A stretch of DNA of 64,000 nucleotides from Candidatus Melainabacteria bacterium (GCA_003258725.1 QHMG01000004.1:62001-126000), one strand, 5' to 3'; shown: positions 51,190-60,139, numbered from the stretch's first letter. The notes: generated from the sequence alone by a model not told the origin. Numbers and translations are program-made.

Positions 51190-51500
51190 TATTTGTTTAC
51201 ATGATAATTCTTGCTAATATTAAATATGCAAGTTTTTAAATAAACAATTACTACAAATGTATGAAAAATTGTTTCAAATACAAGACAAAACTAAAAAAAA
51301 ATGTTACTATAAAAATATAAAGTGTTAGGTTTACCCTTGCAAGATATGTGTAAGTTAAAAAGCAAGCCCAGCATGCAATACACATGTTCTAAGTTCTCTT
51401 AACAATAATTTACAAACCCAAAATAAAAAGCAATTTTTTACAGAAAAATAACTTTAACATAATATCGGTACATTATTATATACGTCGGAGGCAATTTTTA
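51190..51500. other. 311-nt leader region of the HEAT-repeat gene
   Basis: No gene seen. A probable promoter TTTAAC-17-TTATAT lies at 51453-51481, close to the Shine-Dalgarno. Upstream there is only AT-rich DNA and a weak inverted repeat (ATGTGT/ACACAT around 51345-51385). Confidence 0.45.
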
Positions 51501-52358
51501 ATGACTATTAGCGTAAATAGCAAGAAAAAACAAGTTAAAAAAACATTTGAAGAATTGATTTCAGATTTGAGAACAAGTAACTCAGAAAAAGTTAGATACA
51601 ACGCAGCAAGAGTTCTAGGCGAAATGGGCGAATCAAAAGCCGTAGAACCTTTGATTGACGTATTGAAAAATGATAAAAATGGTTCAGTTCGTTTGTATGC
51701 AGCTCGTGCATTGGGCGAATTGGGTGATGAAAAAGCAACAACTTACTTGATTGAATCTTTACGTGAAGATAGAAACGTAGATGTAAGAGTTCGTGCAGCT
51801 CGTGCATTAGGCAGATTGGGTGGCGAAATTGTTGTAGAACCATTGGTTGAAGCCTTAAATGATGAAAACCCTCAAGTTTGTATTACTGCAACAGAAGCCT
51901 TGATTGAAATTGGTGATGTTGCAACAGATGCTTTGATTGCATCGTTAGATCATGAAAAAGTTAATGTACGTTGTGATGCAACTCGAGCATTGGGTGAAAT
52001 TGGTAATAAAAAAGCCGTTGATAAATTAATCAACATGTTATATGACGAATGGGTTAATGTAAGAATTTATGCAGTTACTTCATTGGGTAAATTGAATGAT
52101 ACAAAAGCAGTTCCTGCATTGATTGATGTTATGAAAAACCGTTCAGAAAATGAATTAGTTAGAGCAGGTGCAGCAGCAGCCTTGGGTGTACTTCGAGACC
52201 AAAGAGCATTACTTCCATTAAGAGAATTGATTATGGAAGCTGATGAATTGGGTGAATTAGAAGATACAGCATTAAAATCTTTCAAAAAGATTATGTCTGC
52301 AAATTGGCAACAAATTCCAGGTGCTCAATTGCAAAAGAAACCTGTCGCAGCATTTTAA
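51501..52358 (+). CDS. HEAT-repeat protein (PBS-lyase-like repeats)
   Basis: A 285-residue protein of about eight tandem ~31-residue HEAT repeats such as NSEKVRYNAARVLGEMGESKAVEPLIDVL, NGSVRLYAARALGELGDEKATTYLIESL and NVDVRVRAARALGRLGGEIVVEPLVEAL. These are the PBS lyase/EZ-HEAT type, common in cyanobacteria, where they act as lyase or scaffold proteins. Without phycobilisomes here it is probably a general protein-binding scaffold. GTCGGAGGC is a strong Shine-Dalgarno. A canonical terminator follows. Confidence 0.88.
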   Translation: MTISVNSKKKQVKKTFEELISDLRTSNSEKVRYNAARVLGEMGESKAVEPLIDVLKNDKNGSVRLYAARALGELGDEKATTYLIESLREDRNVDVRVRAARALGRLGGEIVVEPLVEALNDENPQVCITATEALIEIGDVATDALIASLDHEKVNVRCDATRALGEIGNKKAVDKLINMLYDEWVNVRIYAVTSLGKLNDTKAVPALIDVMKNRSENELVRAGAAAALGVLRDQRALLPLRELIMEADELGELEDTALKSFKKIMSANWQQIPGAQLQKKPVAAF

Positions 52359-52383
52359 TTAAAATAATTGTGAGACAAAGAGA

Positions 52384-52418
52384 AAAAAGACCTTGGGTTT
52401 TATGCCCAAGGTCTTTTT
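52384..52418. terminator. Bidirectional terminator after the HEAT gene
   Basis: 52384-52397 pairs with 52405-52418 (14 bp, 7-nt loop), with T5 at the end on the plus strand and the mirror image on the minus strand for the convergent gene. Confidence 0.85.
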
Positions 52419-52423
52419 ACATG

Positions 52424-52855
52424 TTAATCTAAGATTTTTATACTCATACCATTTTGTTGGTTGTAATTTTTTTGGTGATAGTTGCCAAAACTATCGTAAT
52501 ATCCGCTTTGATACCCGTATGGATTGTTATCAAAAGCACTATTGTATGATGGTGTGTAGCCTGTCATTTGACCTGATGAGAAGAAATTTTTAAACCTTTG
52601 CCATTTTGTTTGATTTTGACTGTAATATGGGTCATAATAACCAAATTGATTATACCTATTGTAAGAGTTTGGTGGTGGTGGCGGTGGTAAATAGCGTTGT
52701 TGTTTATTTGGTGGAAGATACCTGTCATAAAGATTGCTATTAAATTTATATGCCTGTTGAGGTGTAAATGGTGTAAAGGTCGAAAAAGTGCTTTGTGCAT
52801 TTGCGCTTAATGTAAAACCTGCAAAAATTAGAGTTAAAATGACGATTTTTTTCAT
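52424..52855 (-). CDS. Small exported Tyr/Asn/Pro-rich protein
   Basis: Start at the ATG at 52855 with AAAGGAGAT upstream; the longer frame overlaps the divergent gene. The 143-residue product has a Sec signal peptide (MKKIVILTLIFAGFTLSANA). The mature part is low-complexity and rich in Tyr, Asn, Gln, Phe and Pro (PPPPPPNSYNRYNQFGYYDPYYSQN), a composition seen in unstructured extracellular proteins. Function unknown. Confidence 0.7.
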   Translation of the reverse strand: MKKIVILTLIFAGFTLSANAQSTFSTFTPFTPQQAYKFNSNLYDRYLPPNKQQRYLPPPPPPNSYNRYNQFGYYDPYYSQNQTKWQRFKNFFSSGQMTGYTPSYNSAFDNNPYGYQSGYYDSFGNYHQKNYNQQNGMSIKILD

Positions 52856-52905
52856 AAATATCTCCTTTAATAAAGGGATTTTAATCCAATTTTTAAAAAT
52901 ACACA

Positions 52906-52934
52906 TTGCACGGGTGATTAGTTTAGGGTAAACT
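52906..52934 (+). promoter_or_regulatory. Promoter of the U32 gene, leaderless
   Basis: TTGCAC (52906-52911), 17 nt, TAAACT (52929-52934), 6 nt to the ATG at 52941. Confidence 0.65.
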
Positions 52935-52940
52935 ATTTTT

Positions 52941-54188
52941 ATGAACAAACCAGAATTATTAATGCCAGCAGGCAATATTGAAAAGTTAAAATATGCCGTT
53001 ACATACGGTGCAGATGCGGTTTATCTAGGTGTTGTAGATTTTAGCTTGCGTGCAATGCGTAAAGGTGAATTGATTACAATGGAAAACCTTAAAGAAGCTA
53101 TTGATATGGCAAGAAAGTTAGGTGCAAAGGCTTATTTGACACTTAATATTTTTGCTTTTAATAATGATATCAAATTGCTTGAAAGCGTTATGGATAGAAT
53201 TAAAGACGCAAATCCAGATGCAATTATTTTAACAGATATGGGCGTTTTGCGTTTGGTGAAAAGATATTTGCCAGAAATTCCAATTCATATAAGCACGCAA
53301 ACAAACACATTAAATTATGAGGCTGTTAAATTTTGGCAAGATTTGGGTGCAACTCGTGCAATTTTAGCAAGAGAGTTACCGATTAAAGATGTTGCTGAAA
53401 TAAAAAAACAAGTTCCAGATATGGAGTTAGAAGTTTTTGTACACGGTTCTCAATGTGTTTCTTTCTCTGGAAGATGTTTGTTGAGTGATTATATGACAAA
53501 AGGTGAAAGAAAAGCCAATCACGGAAATTGTGCTCAACCTTGCCGTTGGAGTTACAAATTGTTGGAAGAAACTCGCCCAGGTCAATATTATGAAATTGAG
53601 CAAAACGAACGTGGCACACATATTTTAAGCCCTAAAGATTTGTGCTTGGTTGAATACTTGCCACAATTAATTGAAGCTGGTGTGGATTCTTTAAAAATTG
53701 AAGGCAGAACAAAGAGTTTATACTATGTTTCTGCTGTTACAAAGGCTTATAGAAATGCTATTGATGAGGTTATGGCAGGCAAAACAGATGATTTGCATAA
53801 ATATTTCTTAGAGCTTAAAAAAGTTGGAAATCGTGGGTATACGCAAGGTTTCTACTTAGGAAATAATAACTCAGAAAGTTATAGCTATGATATTTCAAAA
53901 GGGTTGGCTGGAGCGGATTTCTTATGCGAATTTTGGGATAAAAAGGACGATAGCTACCTTGTAAAAACAAAAAATAAATTTTTAAAAGGTCAGGAAATAG
54001 AAATTATTACACCTGATGAACAATACATTACAAAAGCAACTGAAATTGTTAGTGACAAAACAAAAGAGGAATTAGAAGTTGCAAATACGAATGATGAACT
54101 ATGGATTAAATTTGAAAGAGCGCCAAAGAATTACAAATTCGCTCTAGCAAGAACAAAGGAGATTAAAAACGATGATATTACGTCCTGA
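52941..54188 (+). CDS. U32 peptidase-family protein (TrhP/YegQ-like)
   Basis: A 415-residue protein with the U32 signature: KPELLMPAGNIEKLKYAVTYGADAVYLG, then ELEVFVHGSQCVSFSGRCLLSDYMTKGERKANHGNCAQPCRWSY, with the clustered cysteines expected to hold an Fe-S cluster. Family members are now linked to prephenate-dependent tRNA 5-hydroxyuridine formation; the old peptidase label is doubtful. A leaderless start is predicted. It overlaps the YqeG-like gene by 17 nt and heads a co-directional gene cluster. Confidence 0.9.
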   Translation: MNKPELLMPAGNIEKLKYAVTYGADAVYLGVVDFSLRAMRKGELITMENLKEAIDMARKLGAKAYLTLNIFAFNNDIKLLESVMDRIKDANPDAIILTDMGVLRLVKRYLPEIPIHISTQTNTLNYEAVKFWQDLGATRAILARELPIKDVAEIKKQVPDMELEVFVHGSQCVSFSGRCLLSDYMTKGERKANHGNCAQPCRWSYKLLEETRPGQYYEIEQNERGTHILSPKDLCLVEYLPQLIEAGVDSLKIEGRTKSLYYVSAVTKAYRNAIDEVMAGKTDDLHKYFLELKKVGNRGYTQGFYLGNNNSESYSYDISKGLAGADFLCEFWDKKDDSYLVKTKNKFLKGQEIEIITPDEQYITKATEIVSDKTKEELEVANTNDELWIKFERAPKNYKFALARTKEIKNDDITS

Positions 54189-54651
54189 TAAAAATTTGAA
54201 GGATATTTACGAAATAACGCCTGAAATGCTTAAAGATATGGGCATTCACGCAATGTTGATTGATTTAGATAGTACAACAATGCAATCTAAGACAGGTGAG
54301 TTTACAGGCAAAACGATTGATTGGTTTAACCAATTTAAAAAAGAATTTTATATGTGTATTGTTTCAAACAATAAGAATAAAGAATATATTGAAAAAGTTG
54401 AACAGCACATGCCTTGTAAAATGTACTTCCATGCAAACAAACCTTGCCCAAAAACAGTAAAAAATATTATAAAAGGCTTGTTTATGAGTCCTAAAAATGT
54501 TGTAGTTATCGGAGATAGACCATTGACAGACATTTTAGTAGGCAAATTGGCAGGTACAAAAACAATTTTGGTAGGTTCAATTAACCCTGATGAAAACCTT
54601 CCAACTCGTGCAGTAAGATTTTTAGAACGCTTGACTATTTGTCCGTTCTAA
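54172..54651 (+). CDS. YqeG family HAD IIIA-type phosphatase
   Basis: A 159-residue HAD hydrolase: motif I LIDLDSTTMQ (DxDxT), motif II in CIVSNNKN, motif III/IV KPCPKTVKNIIKGLF and VVIGDRPLTDILVGKLAG. YqeG proteins are found across Firmicutes and cyanobacteria; some are phosphatidylglycerophosphate phosphatases (GEP4-like), which would be a plausible role. AAGGAG lies about 9 nt before the ATG inside the upstream gene, so translation is coupled. Confidence 0.85.
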   Translation: MILRPDKNLKDIYEITPEMLKDMGIHAMLIDLDSTTMQSKTGEFTGKTIDWFNQFKKEFYMCIVSNNKNKEYIEKVEQHMPCKMYFHANKPCPKTVKNIIKGLFMSPKNVVVIGDRPLTDILVGKLAGTKTILVGSINPDENLPTRAVRFLERLTICPF

Positions 54652-54674
54652 GTGTTTTTGAATAAAAAAACTAC

Positions 54675-54698
54675 GTCATTCTGAACTTGTTTTAGTAT
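54675..54698. repeat. Short dispersed repeat copy 2
   Basis: GTCATTCTGAACTTGTTTTA followed by GTAT; a diverged copy of 45340-45366. Confidence 0.55.
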
Positions 54699-54770
54699 GT
54701 AAGTTAGGCATTGCCTAATAAAATTAATAATTAGCTTGTAGGTCAGGCATTGCCTGACAATATTAATAAG
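54699..54770. repeat. Two tandem 38-nt units with AGGCATTGCCT palindromes
   Basis: Palindromes TTAGGCATTGCCTAA (54704-54718) and GTCAGGCATTGCCTGAC (54742-54758) lie 38 nt apart, each followed by a TATTAATAA-like tail. The arms vary in a compensated way (TTA/TAA versus GTC/GAC), so the ability to pair is kept while the sequence changes. Confidence 0.65.
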
Positions 54771-54785
54771 TTAGAGGAAATTAAA

Positions 54786-55715
54786 ATGTTAGATAATTTA
54801 GAAAGAATAATTGATTTTAAACAAGGTGAAAATAGACAACAATCAGCTTGTTTGTATAAAAACGAAGGTTCAATTGAGTGGAAACAATTGAACGGTGGCG
54901 AATTAACATACAAAAACTTCTTAAACATGAGCGTTTTAGTTGACGTTTTGGGTGAATTTTATGATGTTTTTGCAACTGTAATGGCAAAAGTAGGACTACC
55001 TTGTGCTGTTGCATTAGGCAAAACCCTTGTTGATTCTTATGCAAAAGCTGTTGATAGCAATCCAATTGGGGCAATAGGTTCTTGTATTGGTTTTTCAAAA
55101 ATTGTTGATGATAGAACTGCAAAAAAAATTGCCCAAAGTTCTTTTGAAGTGGTTTTGGCTTGCGGTTATGACAAAGAAGCCTTAGAAATTTTGAAGAAAA
55201 ACGAAAACTTAAAAATTATTAAAATTAATACCCCTTTTGACGAAGTTAAAATTTCTGTATCTCAGGAATTAAAAATAACTCCATTTGGCGTTTTAGAGCA
55301 AGATGCAGATAGAGCAGACTTTAACAAGGATACTTTTAAAGTTTTGACTAAAAAGAAACCTGAACAAGAACAGTTAGAAGATGCAATTTTTGCGTTTAAG
55401 GTTGCAAAATATGCAAAATCTGATGTTGTCGTTTTAGCAAAGGATTTTAAAACATTGGCAATTGGTCAAGGCGAAACTTCATTTGTAGAATCTTGCGAGG
55501 GTGCTGTTGATACTGCTTGTGATAGCACAAAAGATGCTGTAATGGCGACAGATAGAGCGATTGAAACTCTTGATGTAATTCATGCGGCTGCAAGAGGTAG
55601 AATTGCATTAATTATTGAGCCTGCTGGTTCAATTAATGATAAAAAAATAATTGAACAATGTGATAAATACGAAATTGCACTTGTTGCAACAGGTATTGAA
55701 CATTTTAAAGGCTAG
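54786..55715 (+). CDS. AICAR transformylase-domain paralog (PurH C-terminal-like), probably non-catalytic
   Basis: Start at ATG 54786, with AGAGGA upstream. The 309-residue protein aligns by motif with the AICARFT domain of PurH: FKQGENRQQSACLY (YGxNxHQxAA), ELTYKNFLNMSVLVDVL, AKVGLPCAVALG (KHANPCGVAxG), SYAKAVDSNPIGAIG (AYxxAxxxDPxSAFGG), SDVVVLAKDFKTLAIGQGET, ALIIEPAGSINDKKII. The catalytic His is Val69, GQMSRV reads GETSFV and SAFGG reads GAIGS, so formyl transfer is unlikely. The N-terminal cyclohydrolase domain is absent. Role unknown. Confidence 0.75.
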   Translation: MLDNLERIIDFKQGENRQQSACLYKNEGSIEWKQLNGGELTYKNFLNMSVLVDVLGEFYDVFATVMAKVGLPCAVALGKTLVDSYAKAVDSNPIGAIGSCIGFSKIVDDRTAKKIAQSSFEVVLACGYDKEALEILKKNENLKIIKINTPFDEVKISVSQELKITPFGVLEQDADRADFNKDTFKVLTKKKPEQEQLEDAIFAFKVAKYAKSDVVVLAKDFKTLAIGQGETSFVESCEGAVDTACDSTKDAVMATDRAIETLDVIHAAARGRIALIIEPAGSINDKKIIEQCDKYEIALVATGIEHFKG

Positions 55716-55745
55716 TTGGATTAAGACAATATAATAGAGGAAATT

Positions 55746-56912
55746 ATGAAAAAATCACCATATAATAAAGCGGTGAAGTGGTTGTCTGCAGCACACTTTA
55801 CGACAGATACATATTCAGGATTTTTACACCCTGTTATGCCGTTTATTGCGGCAAAAATTGGTATTTCAATGGGTGTTGCTGCCCTTTTAATGAGTTTGTC
55901 TCAATTGTTTTCACAGCTTTTACAACCAATTTTTGGCTTTTTTGCTGATAATATTGCAAAAAGAAGTTTTATTTTCTGGGGATTAGTTTTCGCAACAGTA
56001 TTTTTTCCCTTGACAGGTATTGCACATAATGTTTATACTTTAGGTTTGTTCATAATTTTGGGCAGTCTTGGCGTAAGCGTATTTCACCCTCAAAGTATTG
56101 GTTTTGTAATCAGATTTACAAGAAAAGACTTTACAAAAAATATGGGCTTGTTTTTGAGCTTGGGTTCAATAGGATACTCTTTTGGACCTTTGTTGTCAGC
56201 AGCTATTACTCAATATTTAAGCCTAGAAAAAATGCCTCTTTTAATCCTAGTGGGTATTGTTTTGGCTTTGTTGATGTTTGTTTGCGTACCTAAAATTTCT
56301 GATAGAGATAAAATTGAAAGTTCTAAAAAAGATATTGTTGCTGTATTTAAAACAATTTTAACAAATAAACAAGTCTTAATTTTGATTTTAATTTCTATTA
56401 TGAAAGCATTGATTTCAAGCAGTTGTACAATCTTGTTGCCGTTTTTGTGGAAAGCAAACGGTCATGATCCAATGTATATCGGTATGGCGTTGTTCTGGTT
56501 TATGTTTGCAGGTGGAATAGGTTCACTTGTAAGTCCTAAAGTTGAAGAAATTGTCGGCACAAGAAAGATTATTTATGTTTCTATGTTGTCAATGCCTGTA
56601 TTAATGTGCATTTTCGTATTTTTTAATGCAAAATTCCCAATTTTGGCACTAATTGACTTTGTTTTAATGGCATTTATTTTAATGCTTGCAACTCCGATTA
56701 CAATGGTGCTTGCACAAAAAGAATTACCTCAATATAAAAGCATTATTGGTGGTTTTTTAAATGGCTTTTGTTGGGGTGTAGTTGGCGTATTACTTAGCGG
56801 AATGGGCTTTATGGCTCAAAAATTCGGTATTTTACAAATGTTGTTTATTGCAGGATTTATTCCAGCCTTTAGTGCATATTTTGTTAAATACTTGAACATT
56901 GAAGAAAAATAG
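55746..56912 (+). CDS. MFS transporter (fosmidomycin-resistance Fsr-like)
   Basis: A 388-residue inner-membrane protein with 12 predicted helices. The N-terminal WLSAAHFTTDTYSGFLHPVMPFIAAKIGISMGVAALLMSLSQLFSQLLQPIFGFFAD and GLFIILGSLGVSVFHPQSIGFV are characteristic of the Fsr branch, which exports fosmidomycin and related compounds; the physiological substrate is unknown. TAGAGGAAATT supplies the Shine-Dalgarno. It lies 30 nt after the AICARFT-like gene. Confidence 0.88.
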   Translation: MKKSPYNKAVKWLSAAHFTTDTYSGFLHPVMPFIAAKIGISMGVAALLMSLSQLFSQLLQPIFGFFADNIAKRSFIFWGLVFATVFFPLTGIAHNVYTLGLFIILGSLGVSVFHPQSIGFVIRFTRKDFTKNMGLFLSLGSIGYSFGPLLSAAITQYLSLEKMPLLILVGIVLALLMFVCVPKISDRDKIESSKKDIVAVFKTILTNKQVLILILISIMKALISSSCTILLPFLWKANGHDPMYIGMALFWFMFAGGIGSLVSPKVEEIVGTRKIIYVSMLSMPVLMCIFVFFNAKFPILALIDFVLMAFILMLATPITMVLAQKELPQYKSIIGGFLNGFCWGVVGVLLSGMGFMAQKFGILQMLFIAGFIPAFSAYFVKYLNIEEK

Positions 56913-56920
56913 ACTATACT
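56892..56920 (+). promoter_or_regulatory. Promoter of alr inside the preceding gene, leaderless
   Basis: TTGAAC (56892-56897), 17 nt, TATACT (56915-56920), 6 nt to the alr ATG. Confidence 0.65.
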
Positions 56921-56926
56921 CAAGTT

Positions 56927-58051
56927 ATGAAAATTTCAAGAACATCAAACGTAAACGCTCACAGAGATTCGTGGGTAGAAGTTAATATTGACAATGTTTC
57001 AAACAATATTAAGGAATTAAAAAAATGTATTCCACAAGATAAAAAATTCTTGGCGGTAGTTAAGGCAGATTCTTATGGACATGGTGCTGCAATGCTTGCT
57101 CCGACAATGCTTGCATCGGGTGTCGATATGTTCGGTGTTGCATCAATTGATGAGGCTTTGAATTTAAGAGAAAACGGTGTTACGGCAGAAATATTAATCT
57201 TAGGTGCTGCACCTGTTTGGGCTTTGCCGACTGTTGTAGAAAACAATTTGACGATAACAATTTTCTCTGAGGACCATTTGGACTCTTGTATTCAAACTTA
57301 TGAAAGAACAAAAATTCCTGTAAAAGCGCATATTAAGCTAGATACAGGCATGAATAGAATTGGTGTTTCTCACAAAAACGCAGTTGAATTTATAAAAAAA
57401 GTTCAATCAATGGAATGTATTGATTTAAAGGGTATTTTTTCTCACTTGGCAAATGCTGAAATCAAGGAGAAAACCGAACAACAGCTTGCGGTGTGGGAAG
57501 ATGTTATTTCTAAAGTTAATACTGAAGGTTTGTTGTTACATATTTTGAATACAGCTGGAATTATTACAAGCAATGTCTATAAATGCACATACAATATGGT
57601 TCGTGGTGGGATTGGCTTGTATGGATTGTACCCAGATTTAATTCCAGAGGCACAACATGTAAATTTAAAACAAGCAATGTCAGTAAAGACAAGAATTATA
57701 CATATTCATGAAATTGAAAAAGGCGACGGTGTAAGTTACGGACATACCTTTGTTGCTGATAAACCAACTACAATTGCGACAGTTCCATTGGGTTATGCTG
57801 ATGGTATTCCACGATTGATGTCTAACAAGTTTTATGGACATATTAACGGTCAAAAAGTTAAACAAGTCGGCAATGTTGCAATGGATCAAATGATGTTTGA
57901 TATTACAGGTGTTGATGCAAAAGTTGGTGATGTAATCACTTTACTAGACGAGACTTTGCCAATTGATGATTGGGCAAAAGCAATGGGCACAATTCATTAC
58001 GAAATTATATGCCACTTAAAGGCAAGACTTGCAAGAGTTTACACAAGATAA
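56927..58051 (+). CDS. alr: Alanine racemase
   Basis: A 374-residue PLP enzyme supplying D-alanine for peptidoglycan. PLP lysine K46 in AVVKADSYGHGA, LDTGMNRIGV, NMVRGGIGLYGLYP, and the catalytic Tyr region SYGHTFVADKPTTIATVPLGYADG are all present. Length matches the family. It has its own near-consensus promoter inside the 3' end of the MFS gene and no Shine-Dalgarno. Confidence 0.95.
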   Translation: MKISRTSNVNAHRDSWVEVNIDNVSNNIKELKKCIPQDKKFLAVVKADSYGHGAAMLAPTMLASGVDMFGVASIDEALNLRENGVTAEILILGAAPVWALPTVVENNLTITIFSEDHLDSCIQTYERTKIPVKAHIKLDTGMNRIGVSHKNAVEFIKKVQSMECIDLKGIFSHLANAEIKEKTEQQLAVWEDVISKVNTEGLLLHILNTAGIITSNVYKCTYNMVRGGIGLYGLYPDLIPEAQHVNLKQAMSVKTRIIHIHEIEKGDGVSYGHTFVADKPTTIATVPLGYADGIPRLMSNKFYGHINGQKVKQVGNVAMDQMMFDITGVDAKVGDVITLLDETLPIDDWAKAMGTIHYEIICHLKARLARVYTR

Positions 58052-58060
58052 GGATTTAAA

Positions 58061-59299
58061 ATGGAGAATAAATTTGATTTTGGGATTGTAGGTTCAGGTC
58101 CAGCTGGATTTACTTCGGCACTTTTAGCAGCAGAAAAAGGGCTGAAGGTTATTCTTTTTGAAAAGGATAAAATTGGCGGAGTTTGTTTGAATAAAGGTTG
58201 TATCCCAACTAAAACAATTATGCATTCAGCAGAATTGTATAAAGATATTAAAAGTGCTGAAAGCATTGGAATTGTTGCAAATGATGTCAATTTTGATTTT
58301 GCAAAGGTTATGGAGCGTAAAAATAAAGTTGTCGAAATGCTAAGAAATGCTTTGACAAAGAATTTGCAATCAAAAGGTGTTCAAATTATTGAGGGCGAAG
58401 CAAAAGTTATTGCAGAAAAAACAATTGAAGCGAATGGCGAAACTTATTTTTGCGAAAAAATTATTATGGCAACAGGTTCAGAACCAAAAGCACTTAGAGG
58501 TTTAGAATACGACCATAAATTTATTTTGAATTCTGATGATTTATTTGAAATGAAAGAAGCTCCAAAAAGTGTAGTAATTATTGGTGCAGGCGCTGAAGGT
58601 ATAGAATGGGCAAGAATTTTTAAAGACATTGATGTTGATGTCACAGTAGTTGAAGCAACAGGAAAAGTTCTTTCAATAGCTGATGATGAGGTTTCAAAAT
58701 ATGTTGAAAGATTGTTCAAAATGCGTAAAATTGGCTTGAAACTTTCTACAACTGTTGAAAAAATTGAAAATAAAAAAGTTACACTTTCAAATGGTGAAAT
58801 TTTAGAACCTGATTTTGTGCTTGTTGCAATCGGAAGAACTCCAAACAAACCAGAGGCAAACGGTAAAGTTATCCACTTGGGCGACGCTTGCGGTCAATTG
58901 ATGTTGGCAAACTTTGGAATGTATCAAGCAAGAGCGTTGATGTCAGAAACTCCGTTTGATAATGTGTTTATTCCAAGCGTAGTTTATGGTATTCCAGAAA
59001 TTGCGTGGATTGGTGCAAATGAACAAGATTTGCCGGCAGGAAGTTATCAAAAGAGCATTTTGCCAATTAGAACTTTAGGAAAAGCTCATTGTGACAATGA
59101 TATTGACGGATTTATTAAGGTTTTGTCGTATGATAACAAAATTATAGGCGCTCATATTATATCAAAAGAGGCGTCTGCGATGATTCATCAATTTGCAATC
59201 GCAATGCAAAATGAAATTTCAATTGAGGATTTAAAACAAGTTTGTTTTGCTCACCCAACATATTCAGAAGGAGTTTACGAAAGCATTTTAGCTCTATGA
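58061..59299 (+). CDS. lpd: Dihydrolipoamide dehydrogenase-like flavoprotein, compact form
   Basis: A 412-residue pyridine nucleotide-disulfide oxidoreductase, about 50 residues shorter than usual. FAD site GIVGSGPAGFTSALLAA, redox pair C42/C47 in GGVCLNKGCIPTKT, NAD site VVIIGAGAEGIEWARIF, FAD site GDACGQLMLANFG and the catalytic CFAHPTYSE. The missing stretch lies between RTPNKPEA and the GDA motif, where the usual v..g.i.vd..m.T segment is deleted. It is paired with lipA (ATGA overlap), supporting a lipoyl-enzyme role; no E1/E2 or glycine-cleavage genes are nearby. Confidence 0.85.
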   Translation: MENKFDFGIVGSGPAGFTSALLAAEKGLKVILFEKDKIGGVCLNKGCIPTKTIMHSAELYKDIKSAESIGIVANDVNFDFAKVMERKNKVVEMLRNALTKNLQSKGVQIIEGEAKVIAEKTIEANGETYFCEKIIMATGSEPKALRGLEYDHKFILNSDDLFEMKEAPKSVVIIGAGAEGIEWARIFKDIDVDVTVVEATGKVLSIADDEVSKYVERLFKMRKIGLKLSTTVEKIENKKVTLSNGEILEPDFVLVAIGRTPNKPEANGKVIHLGDACGQLMLANFGMYQARALMSETPFDNVFIPSVVYGIPEIAWIGANEQDLPAGSYQKSILPIRTLGKAHCDNDIDGFIKVLSYDNKIIGAHIISKEASAMIHQFAIAMQNEISIEDLKQVCFAHPTYSEGVYESILAL

Positions 59300-60138
59300 A
59301 AAGATTACCAGATTACTTAAAACGACAAATAATTGATACAGATAAAACGAAAAATGTAAGAACAATTTTAAAGCATAATTGTTTGAATACAGTTTGTGAA
59401 AACGCAAGATGCCCGAATAAAAATGAGTGCTACCAAAAGAATACGGCAACTTTTTTGATTATGGGCAATGTTTGTACACGTAATTGTCGTTATTGTAATA
59501 TTGGGTGTGAAAGACCAGAACCACTTGACGTTGATGAACCAAAACATCTAGCAAAAGCGGTTAGCGAACTAGGTTTAAAATATTCAGTAATCACATCAGT
59601 TACTCGTGATGACTTGCCCGATGGTGGCGCAAATCATTTTGCACAAACGATTAAAGAAATTCGTAAAATTTCTCCAGAGACAAAAATAGAAATTTTAACG
59701 CCAGATTTTAAAGGTGATGAAGATGCTTTAAATACAATAATAAAAGCTCACCCAGATGTTTTTAACCATAATATTGAAACAGTTGAAAGATTGTTTAAAA
59801 CAGCACGTCCGCAAGGTAATTACAGACGTTCATTAGAGGTTTTGAAATACATTAAAGATAACAGCGATATTCCGACAAAATCAGGCATGATGGTCGGTTT
59901 AGGCGAAAACCAAGAGGATATAAAACAAACTCTTGCTGATTTACGCTCTGTTGGCTGTGATATTTTGACGATAGGACAATATATTCAACCTTCTAAACAA
60001 CATCTTGAAGTTGAAAAATATTATACAGAAGATGAATTTGAAGATTTGAAGGAATTAGCAAAACAAGCGGGTTTTGAAAAATATCAAATAGCACCGCTTG
60101 TTCGTAGTTCCTATAACGCTTTCAAACTTTTTAATTAA
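59296..60138 (+). CDS. lipA: Lipoyl synthase
   Basis: Start at ATG 59296, overlapping the lpd stop as ATGA; the longer frame from 59242 lies inside lpd. The 281-residue radical SAM enzyme inserts two sulfurs into octanoyl-lipoyl domains. Auxiliary-cluster cysteines C34, C39, C45 (CENARCPNKNEC), radical SAM C60, C64, C67 (CTRNCRYC) and the C-terminal RSSY serine motif are present, so all cluster ligands are intact. Confidence 0.96.
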   Translation: MKRLPDYLKRQIIDTDKTKNVRTILKHNCLNTVCENARCPNKNECYQKNTATFLIMGNVCTRNCRYCNIGCERPEPLDVDEPKHLAKAVSELGLKYSVITSVTRDDLPDGGANHFAQTIKEIRKISPETKIEILTPDFKGDEDALNTIIKAHPDVFNHNIETVERLFKTARPQGNYRRSLEVLKYIKDNSDIPTKSGMMVGLGENQEDIKQTLADLRSVGCDILTIGQYIQPSKQHLEVEKYYTEDEFEDLKELAKQAGFEKYQIAPLVRSSYNAFKLFN

Positions 60139-60139
60139 T

